35,553 bases of DNA from Planctomyces sp. (GTDB lineage Bacteria > Planctomycetota > Planctomycetia > Planctomycetales > Planctomycetaceae). The position numbers and the translations under genes were made by a program. The stretch spans positions 1-35,553 of the forward strand of contig SXXK01000289.1 of assembly GCA_005791255.1 (NCBI GenBank), in the 5' to 3' direction. The notes beneath the pieces are model-generated. The model searched no databases. It saw only the letters and a program-made list of their open reading frames with translations, and was not told where the DNA came from. Of the stretch, positions 1-8,063 are shown one piece after another. Position 1 is the stretch's first letter, and every line of letters begins with the position of its first letter.

Positions 1-489
1 CTTTTGAAGCAGCCGGTTTTTTCGAATGACCAGCTGGCAGCCTGCAGTGCAGAGCAGCTAAGCAAGGTCGTCGCGGACCTTAGGCACCGCCTGGAACTTA
101 GTGGCCCCTTCAATCAGTAGCTCAGTCAATCCGGCCTTGGGCTGCCGCTGGTTCTGCACAAAGATCGAGATGTCGGGCGCTGGTGCCGGAAGTTTGGAAA
201 TGATTGCCCGGACCTGCAAACAACTCCACGATTCCCACGATCGCCTGAATGTCCGGCGCGACGAAGGCTCGTATCCTGTACGGTTATCAGCAGGGCTTCG
301 AGATTGGCATGGCCCCGGGGCATCGAACCTGGGAAACTCCGCGGACAGGTTATCCTGCTGCAGCAACTTCTGAATCAGTCGGTTTTTTCTGAACATCAAC
401 TGGCAGCCTGCAGCACAGAGCAGTTAAGCGAGGTGGTCACGGACCTCGCTCGCAAATGTCCCGGCTGGTTTTTTTCCTTTCAAGGCTGA
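1..489 (+). other. Degenerate in-frame duplicated coding-like segment (two ~27-codon copies)
   Basis: Copy 1 (1..81): LLKQPVFSNDQLAACSAEQLSKVVADL. Copy 2 (367..447): LLNQSVFSEHQLAACSTEQLSEVVTDL. Same reading frame, separated by a single TAG at 118..120. Confidence 0.55.
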
Positions 490-530
490 CACTCAAGCTG
501 TTGTGACTTACGCAGGGCACGCGCCCCCCA

Positions 531-2537
531 CTACCTCTGCTTCCGGCCCGCGGTTCCTCCACCCAGCATCTGCTCGGCCATCTGCCGATGATAGTCGGCC
601 CGGTCCGCCATCCCCCGGTGCTCCCACGTCATCTGCAGCCACTGATGTGCCTGCACCAGCGAAGGATCCAGTTCCAAAGCTTTTTCCGCCGCCTGCACTC
701 CTCGACTATAGTCCTGCAGTTGCCCCAGGACATGTGCGTACCGACCGTGGTAGCGGGATCGATGAGGATTCACCTCCAGTAATTTTTCATAGGTAGTGCG
801 AGCAGAACGGATGCGGCCTGATTCGTGCTGTGCCGAGGCCAGCACCTCCAGCGCTGTCTCGTGCTTCGGTGACAGCTTCAAAAGGGCCTCCAGCGATTTT
901 ACCGCCTCCGGAAGTCGGCCCAGCTGGATCAGTGCCCGGCCGCGCGCCAGCAGAGCCTCGACATCAACCGCTTCCCTGGCAAGGGACTCATCCAGCAGCA
1001 CCACAGCTCGTGCGGCCGCTTCATTGCTGCCTCCGAAATAGGCCAGCTCAGACAGATAGATTCCGCTGGCTCGCGTCAGTTCGCCCGCCTCCTCCGGCAC
1101 GCCCGGTTCCCGCCAGGCAACCAGCGATCGCTCGTCCCGCTGCAGGGGCTGTCCCGCCTCCGGATTGGTCGCCATCACCGCTGCTGCCTCAGACACCAGC
1201 GGTCGTCGCAGCACACGGTGATCCGTCTGTGCTGAATGCACGTCAGCCGCCGGGTAAGCCGGCATGTGGCAGATGATGCACGAATCTCCGCGGCCATCAT
1301 TCGCGCGTCGCTCCGGCAGTTCACTGCACTCCACTCGACCCGCCGAATGACATTCGAGGCACTTTGCGCGGTAAAACGCGGACTCCTGCCCCGCTGCGGG
1401 GACCTCATGGGGATCATGACAACTGATGCAGTTCAGGCCACCACTGGTCTGCTGATAGCAGCGGCTGGCATGCATCTGTTCCACATGACTGACCGCCCCT
1501 GCCGGATCCTCAGTTCCCGCCGTCGTACCCTTCGTTTTGACAAACACCGTCCAAAGATCACTGACCCGCATCCCCGGACGGAAATCAAACTCTGAGTACC
1601 CATTCTTCAGCACACGCCGTTGTCCAGCCAGGTGACACTGGTTGCAGACCGCATCCAGTCGAGCATCCTGAAAATGCCCCGGATTAACGATTGGGTCAGC
1701 AGCGGGATTTCCGGAACCCACGCTCGCAGCGGAGCCTGCAGCGGCAATGTTCCTGTGCCACTGCACGTGCTGCTCCCCCGGGCCGTGGCAACGCTCGCAG
1801 CCAATAGACTCCTCCGCAAACAGCGGGTCCTGAAACCGATCAGGTTCACCCGCCAGTGGTATCGCTCGACCCGCATGGCAGGAGAGACAGGCATGTGTCA
1901 CCCGGCGTTCAAAACGATCGTGAAATTCCGGAGCATACCCCGGCGACAAACCCCAGTGCCCATCCTCCGAATACCACGTGATCGGTGACTGATACAACCG
2001 CCCCTCCACATTCCGCAGCCACGATCGGCCATGCGCCCCCGAGCCGACGGCAATTTCAAACGGCACTCGCTGATCATAGAGCACACTGCCGTCGGATGCC
2101 CGTCTCAACTCGTGATGCCACTGAACAGGCTGCCTCGAACCTGAATCAGCGGGCATTGAAGAAGTGCTCGGGCTGCCGGCAGGGAACCCTTCGTTGACCT
2201 CAACCCGATACTCAAGGCCCGCAGGACCAGAAAAACTCGTCTGCGAGAAGTTTTCAATTGCGGTCGCCTTGTCTGTTTTGGCCAGTGTGTGCCACATTGG
2301 ATGGCCCGTGTAACGCTCAAAGATCTGACTGTGGCATTCCCGGCAGGCTGTGCTGCCAAGCCAGCCGCTTGATGAGCTGACCTGTTCGGCACCGTCGGCA
2401 GATGTTGTTGCGGTCGAAGACGACGTAGCTTCAGACGATGATTCAGGACCGCGGCTGCAGCCGGCACACAGCCACACCAGCAGCACCAGCCCCGCTGGAG
2501 CGATCAGCGAAATTCGGTTTTGCGGGACTGACATCAT
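531..2537 (-). CDS. Multiheme cytochrome c / TPR lipoprotein (seven CxxCH motifs then C-terminal TPRs)
   Basis: ORF 531..2651(-). The likely start is the internal ATG at 2537 (MMSVPQNRISLIAPAGLVLLVWLCAGC, lipoprotein signal). CxxCH motifs: CRECH, CLSCH, CERCH, CNQCH, CISCH, CLECH, CIICH. C-terminus is TPR-like (LLARGRALIQLGRLPEAVKSLEALLKLSP...). Confidence 0.9.
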   Translation of the reverse strand: MMSVPQNRISLIAPAGLVLLVWLCAGCSRGPESSSEATSSSTATTSADGAEQVSSSSGWLGSTACRECHSQIFERYTGHPMWHTLAKTDKATAIENFSQTSFSGPAGLEYRVEVNEGFPAGSPSTSSMPADSGSRQPVQWHHELRRASDGSVLYDQRVPFEIAVGSGAHGRSWLRNVEGRLYQSPITWYSEDGHWGLSPGYAPEFHDRFERRVTHACLSCHAGRAIPLAGEPDRFQDPLFAEESIGCERCHGPGEQHVQWHRNIAAAGSAASVGSGNPAADPIVNPGHFQDARLDAVCNQCHLAGQRRVLKNGYSEFDFRPGMRVSDLWTVFVKTKGTTAGTEDPAGAVSHVEQMHASRCYQQTSGGLNCISCHDPHEVPAAGQESAFYRAKCLECHSAGRVECSELPERRANDGRGDSCIICHMPAYPAADVHSAQTDHRVLRRPLVSEAAAVMATNPEAGQPLQRDERSLVAWREPGVPEEAGELTRASGIYLSELAYFGGSNEAAARAVVLLDESLAREAVDVEALLARGRALIQLGRLPEAVKSLEALLKLSPKHETALEVLASAQHESGRIRSARTTYEKLLEVNPHRSRYHGRYAHVLGQLQDYSRGVQAAEKALELDPSLVQAHQWLQMTWEHRGMADRADYHRQMAEQMLGGGTAGRKQR

Positions 2538-2553
2538 CTGTCGAAACTCCACA

Positions 2554-4395
2554 TCAATTTCCCTGCACCAACCCCACGCCTTCCACAATCTGCACCGACA
2601 ATTGCTCTGCCGGAATCTCAAACGACTGTTCAGTTCCCGCCGGCCATGCAACGGTCAGTTGCAGACTGCCCTGCAGAGCTCCAAGCCCAAAATGCAGCAC
2701 TCGCTCATGGGATGCGGCGTAACTGGTTCCGCCCGCCAGTTCCTGCACCAGAGTCTCATCGGCACACCGCAGGGTGACGTGAGCATTCACGGCACTGCGA
2801 TTACTGGTTCTTCCTGTCAGCCGCACCACCAGACTGCGACCACTGCGAGAATCATTTCGCAGCAGGGCGGCGGGCGAATTGTGATGAACTACGCACAGAT
2901 CCAGATCACCGTCACGATCCATGTCGCCGGTGCCTGCTGCTCTCCCCACCAGTTCTCTCGCAAAAAATTCGCCGGACACCGCCGGTCGCTCACGCCAGCG
3001 CTGACCGTCAAAGGAAAACAGCTGAGGTACCATCTCGTAGCCCTCGCTCTCTTCATACCGGGGATCAATGTGGCCATTCGTCACAAACAGATCCATATGG
3101 CCGTCCGAGTTGAGGTCATCCATGATCGTTCCGAATCCCAGTTTGGGCAGCGAAGGTTCCCGCAGCCCGGTCAGATTGCTGACGTCGTGCAGCCCCTGAG
3201 CGCCCCGGTTCTGATACAGGGTGTTTGATTCACCGGTGAAGTGCGTCAGCAGCAGGTCAGGCCAGCCATTGCGGTCATAGTCACCAAATGCAACCCCCAT
3301 ACTGGCCTGCGGCTCGCCTGTGGAGCTGAACGCGCCCCCCAGCAACTGCGCGCTTTCGGTGAAAGCTGTCCCCGCGCCGTTGTTGATGAACAGGAAGTTG
3401 GCCGTCGTGTCATTGGCCACGTAGATGTCGGGCCAGCGGTCGCCGTTCATGTCGGCAATTACCACACCCAAAGCCTTGTTGCCACGCCCAAACAATCCCA
3501 GTTCCCGTGCGCATTCGACAAGGCGTCCATCACCCTCGTTCCGGAACTACAGGTCAGGTTCAGGTTCAACATTTCGAGGGTGACAGATGGAAGGAATGCC
3601 ATCCTTATCGAGGCAGGGGATCGGGTTGCAGGGGTCGTAAATGGCATAGTTGCAAACGTACAGATCCAGGTCACCATCGCGGTCCGGATCCCCCCATGCG
3701 GGGGTCGAGCTCCAGACCGGGCGCGCTCCGACCAGAGCCATCCCGGCGTCCTGCCACGTGCCGTCACCCAGATTCAGAAACAATCGACTGACCCCGGCAT
3801 TCGCGATAAACAGGTCATCAAAACCGTCGTTGTTCCAGTCGCCGGCTGCAACACCATGTCCGAAGCCTTCGTCCTGCAGGGCTGAGGGGGCGAAGACGTC
3901 GATGAACTGACCACCCACGGTTTGACGATACAGGGAATCGGGTACCCAGCGGGCGTCCGCGGGCGGACACGGGTCGCCACCCTGAGTCAGGTACAGGTCC
4001 ACCAGGCCATCTCGATCAAAGTCCAGCCAGCCGCAGCCACCACCGGTTGATTCCACCATCAATGCTCGCGGACTGGCGCCGTTGTCGTAAACGTGGCGAA
4101 TACCGACCGCTGCGGCGACATCCACGAGATCCGGGAAGGCGATCTGTGTTGCAGCGGTCACCGGAGGCGTTTTCCGGGGCACGTCTTTCGGGCGAAAATC
4201 AAATTTTGGGCGGCTTTCAGGCAAGCCCCCGGATGAGTCTGCCTTGATCAATTTGGCAGCATCCGCCCCCGAATCTTTCTGCGAATTGCAGCCAGCAATC
4301 AGCAGACTGACCAACAGCAGGCCGAGACTGCACCCGTTGCCCGTGAAACTCGAAACTGTGAGTTCAGCGAAGACTCGTCGTGCCCGACACTGCAT
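2554..4395 (-). pseudogene. CRTAC1-like FG-GAP/VCBS + ASPIC/UnbV protein, interrupted by one in-frame TAG at 3547..3549
   Basis: ORFs 3547..4542 and 2554..3495 are in the same frame. Reading through gives ...CHPRNVEPEPDL*FRNEGDGRLVECARELGLFGRGNKALGVVIADMNGDRWPDIYVANDT.... N-terminus is a lipoprotein signal (MQCRARRVFAELTVSSFTGNGCSLGLLLVSLLIAGC, ATG at 4395). C-terminus is ASPIC-like (ERVLHFGLGALQGSLQLTVAWPAG). Confidence 0.85.
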
Positions 4396-4444
4396 ACCCG
4401 TCTCCGGACGATTTGCCGACCGTTTTGCAGGAGTTTCAGCCAAC

Positions 4445-4474
4445 AAAAAACCGCATGGCAATGACTTGCCATGC
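4445..4474 (-). terminator. Rho-independent terminator downstream of the DUF1559 gene
   Basis: Minus strand reads GCATGGCAA-GTCA-TTGCCATGC-GG-TTTTTT: a 9-bp perfect stem, 4-nt loop and T-tract, about 70 nt after the stop at 4543. Confidence 0.85.
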
Positions 4475-4542
4475 AGTATCATACACAGGAACTGATCAGC
4501 AGCATCACGCGGAGCAGAAATTCGCGTCCGCGACAGCCGCAA

Positions 4543-5625
4543 TCAGAACTCGCCGATCACGTTGCCGTCGCGGCGATGTGAAAGGTTGTAACGGATGTTG
4601 TTGTCGATGGTTTCGCTGAGGAAGCGAACCGAACCGTCGCACAACACAACCTGGCAGCCACCGGTGTGGTTGCTGGAAGGTGATGAGCAGCGTGGGTCCC
4701 ACTCGTCGCCCGGCAACCATGCGCGGTTGGTCAGGTTGATGGGATTTCGCATCGTGTTCACGGCAGCCAGCGGAGACGCCCAGTTGGCATCAAACTTGGG
4801 CTCGCGGTTCAGACCGTTGCTGCTGGCACGCCAGTGCATTGATTCGAACAGCATGACGGTGTTGGAGGTCCCGTCGGAAATCTCATGGATACCGCGGGAA
4901 CCGCGGAACATGAACACGCCATTGATGTTCGGATTGTCATTGTTCCAGCGTTCGCTGATCCACGGAGTTCCAGCGGAACCACGAACAAATCGCCCGTTGG
5001 TGCTGGGGAAGTCCGGTACGGTCGGACAATCCTTCCAGCCCGCCCAAATGTGACCCATGTTGCCAACATAGTCCAGACCGCCAGCCGGACCCTGATATGG
5101 AGCAGTGCCCCAGCCACCGTTGTCGATTTCCATCAACTGATCGCGACGGACCTTGGTCTGATCATTCGACGGACAGATGAAGACCGGAATCACCTGCTCA
5201 GCCATCTTGCGAGGAGAAGGCAGACCGTTCACTGAACCGGTGAAACCCATGCCAATGTTTGGCAGAGTTCCATTTGCAACACTGAAGTAAGCAGAAATCT
5301 GCTGGTACAGGGGAGCCTGCTCCATGTAGGGCAACGCCATCACAGTCCACGGCCATGAGCCGTTCGGGTACCGCGGGTTGTTCGGGTCCGGCTGGTTCTG
5401 GTTGTCACCGTTGAACCAGTTCATCGGAAACTGGTTGTACGTGTCATGGTAGTTGTGACACGCGAGGCCCAGCTGTTTCAGGTTGTTCTTGCACTGGGTA
5501 CGACGGGCAGCTTCACGCGCCTGCTGGACGGCTGGCAGCAGCAATGCCACCAGAATCGCGATAATCGCGATTACAACCAGCAGTTCGATAAGCGTGAATC
5601 CGCGCTTCAGCGAACTCTTCTTCAT
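4543..5625 (-). CDS. DUF1559 family PulG-like pseudopilin
   Basis: MKKSSLKRGFTLIELLVVIAIIAILVALLLPAVQQAREAARRTQCKNNLKQLGLACHNYHD; C-terminal SHRRDGNVIGEF. Typical planctomycete DUF1559 protein. Confidence 0.95.
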   Translation of the reverse strand: MKKSSLKRGFTLIELLVVIAIIAILVALLLPAVQQAREAARRTQCKNNLKQLGLACHNYHDTYNQFPMNWFNGDNQNQPDPNNPRYPNGSWPWTVMALPYMEQAPLYQQISAYFSVANGTLPNIGMGFTGSVNGLPSPRKMAEQVIPVFICPSNDQTKVRRDQLMEIDNGGWGTAPYQGPAGGLDYVGNMGHIWAGWKDCPTVPDFPSTNGRFVRGSAGTPWISERWNNDNPNINGVFMFRGSRGIHEISDGTSNTVMLFESMHWRASSNGLNREPKFDANWASPLAAVNTMRNPINLTNRAWLPGDEWDPRCSSPSSNHTGGCQVVLCDGSVRFLSETIDNNIRYNLSHRRDGNVIGEF

Positions 5626-5724
5626 AACGAACTCCAAATAAGGAAAAGAACAAACACGACCAAACTATTGAAGCAGCCACCGCGCCTGCAGCGGTAATCG
5701 GCTTGACATGCTTAGGACTGCTGC

Positions 5725-6219
5725 TTAGGGGATGACAATATCGAATTCGTTGCCGGAGGTCCCAACTTCGTACTGCAGCGGGGTTTTCGAGGCGTCGCTG
5801 TATTCCTTCGGAAATGCTCCGCCGGAAGGATCGTTGGACGGAGCGGTGTTCTTCTTGCCGCTGCCACCACGCATTTTCATGTAGGCTTCCATCGCAGCTT
5901 TGGGGTCAGAGTTGCTGTCGACTGCTGCTTCCTGAACGGTCTGCAGAACCACCTTATGCTTGCCGGGAACAGCGCCGGCCTTTCCGTTCTGGCAAATCAG
6001 AGCAAACTTGCCGTCGGCGTCAGTGCGCCCTGCCGATGCCGGACCGCCCGCAGCAGGAGTGAAGGTCACGTTGATGTTGGCCAGCGGCTTACCGGCCTTC
6101 GTGACCTTGCCGGAAACTGAAGACAATGCCGGTCCGGACTCACCGCAGCCAGCAGTCGCAAATGCCGCCAGCAGTGCCAGTACGGACAGAGATCGGCGAG
6201 TCAGAAGAATGCAGGACAT
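5725..6219 (-). CDS. Small lipoprotein with carboxypeptidase-regulatory-like domain
   Basis: MSCILLTRRSLSVLALLAAFATAGCGESGPALSSVSGKVTKAGKPLANINVTFTPAAGG; lipobox AGC, beta-sandwich-like repeat, just upstream of a DUF1559 gene. Confidence 0.85.
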   Translation of the reverse strand: MSCILLTRRSLSVLALLAAFATAGCGESGPALSSVSGKVTKAGKPLANINVTFTPAAGGPASAGRTDADGKFALICQNGKAGAVPGKHKVVLQTVQEAAVDSNSDPKAAMEAYMKMRGGSGKKNTAPSNDPSGGAFPKEYSDASKTPLQYEVGTSGNEFDIVIP

Positions 6220-6601
6220 AGCAGGTTTTCTTCGATGATTCACAGTTTTAGAGCCAGGTTGCCAATTTGTGTCAGATTTATCCAGCAATCGCCTTCGAGA
6301 AACGTAACAGATGTCAGAAGCCCGTAAAGTGCCCGCAGGCACCTTCAACACAGCTCGCACGCTTCTTCAGGTTCAGTCACCTAGTGTGTCTAAATGTTCA
6401 CTTGCCTTGCCCGAGACGCGCATGCTGGAACCACCTGTGCTATGTTTGTAAGCGATGAATCGGCGCCCTTCAAGTTGCATTTGATGAAAACACGAGAAAA
6501 CTGAGGGTAAAGTTGCTGAAATCTTCACAAAATCGGTAATTGCGCGTGGGAAACAGTCAATTTGGTAGCCACTGCTGTACAGAAAACCGCCTTGCAGCCA
6601 G

Positions 6602-7855
6602 TCAGCGTTCCAGCCGTTTTGCCAGCCCTGCTGCCGCCTCCTGATCACCGCAGCTCTCAGCGTAACTCTGGATTTTCACCAGCAGTATGGGAGTCAGGTC
6701 GACTGCCGACGGCAGCAGCAGGATTTCACTGCGCAGGTCTCGACCGTAAGTCGCCAGCTGCTGTTCCCGTGCCAGTTCAGGACGCTGCTGAACGCGCAGT
6801 AAACTGGCATACTCGTGGTGCGCAAGCGGACTGAGCGGGTGAATGCGGATCGCTTCCTGCAGGGATTTCTCCGCTTCCGGGTATTCCTGCATTTGAATGT
6901 GGTACCAGCCACGATACACCCAGACCATGTGGTCCGCAGCAGCACTGTCATCCACGCTCTGCAGCAGTCCCGCCATTCCCTGAACATCTCCGGTGCGGTA
7001 CGCCTGATGCATCAGGTAGGACAGCAGCACAGGATCGTGCGGGTACTTTTCCAGGAACCAGCCAAGCTGCTGCTTTGCCTGCTGATTCAATTCCTGAATC
7101 TCGGGCGTGGGCGACGTGTCCTGATTCATCGCCAGCTGCATCGCTGTGTTGACGGCGAGACTGATTTTGAACCGCACTTCGTCCGGGCTGCTTTGAATCC
7201 ACTTTTCATTCAGCTCGCTGCCATTCGAAAATGACAGGACGTCGGCCATGACGAGGTAAGTCCAGGCTTCCCGCGGTTCGGCACCCGCCCTGAGTGCGGC
7301 ACGAATCGCCTTCAGCATGGCAATTCGCTGGCCCGTCATGGCATAGAACGAGATGATGCGCGAATGAGTATCCGTGAGTCGAGGTTCCAGCCGGACCGCC
7401 TGTTCACTTGTCTCAAGGGCCAGCAAAGGCCTGTTCAGAGCCGTCCATTCGACATTCGCTTTTTCTGCCAGCGCAAAAGCATAGTTGGGGTCACTGGCCG
7501 GGATCCGCGCCAGGCAGTCAGCAAGATCCTGAAACTCGTCCTGCTCCTGTGCCGCTTCGGCCGCCAGCCATCGCGGTCGCGAATCTGCCGGATCCCAGGC
7601 GGACCATTCGTCCGCCGCAACCCGCAGTTCGGCCCACAGACCCTCACGTTTCGCCTGATCGCAGCGCGACTGAAACTGTCCGCGAGTCCTGATTTCAAGC
7701 AGCCAGGCTGTTCCGCAGCCCAGTCCGGCCAGCAGCGTCAGCATTGCACAGATCAGGGCCAGCCTGCGGTACCGGGGCCTGAGGGCAACCTCGGCCGGCA
7801 CGAGGTGCCCGGAGTCGACTGGGTCAGGTTGGGAAAACTGAGCATCCACGGTCAT
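6602..7855 (-). CDS. TPR-repeat protein with N-terminal transmembrane segment
   Basis: 417 aa ORF with ATG at 7855; LALICAMLTLLAGLGCGTAWLLEI TM helix; TPR-like helices (EYPEAEKSLQEAIRIHPLSPLAHHEYASLL). Confidence 0.85.
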   Translation of the reverse strand: MTVDAQFSQPDPVDSGHLVPAEVALRPRYRRLALICAMLTLLAGLGCGTAWLLEIRTRGQFQSRCDQAKREGLWAELRVAADEWSAWDPADSRPRWLAAEAAQEQDEFQDLADCLARIPASDPNYAFALAEKANVEWTALNRPLLALETSEQAVRLEPRLTDTHSRIISFYAMTGQRIAMLKAIRAALRAGAEPREAWTYLVMADVLSFSNGSELNEKWIQSSPDEVRFKISLAVNTAMQLAMNQDTSPTPEIQELNQQAKQQLGWFLEKYPHDPVLLSYLMHQAYRTGDVQGMAGLLQSVDDSAAADHMVWVYRGWYHIQMQEYPEAEKSLQEAIRIHPLSPLAHHEYASLLRVQQRPELAREQQLATYGRDLRSEILLLPSAVDLTPILLVKIQSYAESCGDQEAAAGLAKRLER

Positions 7856-8063
7856 GGCAGTCCAATTCGACGGCAGGCGAGTGGCTTTTTTCGCAAACGC
7901 GGTTTAATTTAAGACCCGCAGGGATCTGAGTAAAGCCGGGGGCTTCCCCGGGCTGCGGCGGATTCCTGCATTCCGCCACTGTTTTCGGCCGAAGTCCGGC
8001 CTTTCACTGCCACTCATGCCCCTGCTCGACTTGTCCCCGTCTCTGTTCGCAGAAACCCGCGTT

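Noticed and set aside
306-345. T-loop-like GGTTCGATGCC on the minus strand
   Set aside because: No T-stem pairing, acceptor stem or cloverleaf; not a tRNA.
3547-3549. Genome-wide amber codon reassignment
   Set aside because: DUF1501 and sialidase-like genes in this window end properly at TAG; local mutation, error or readthrough is more likely.
2350-3885. Long plus-strand ORFs 2350..3228 and 3241..3885
   Set aside because: Antisense shadows of the ASPIC/UnbV gene; no recognisable protein features, while the minus strand has clear family motifs.
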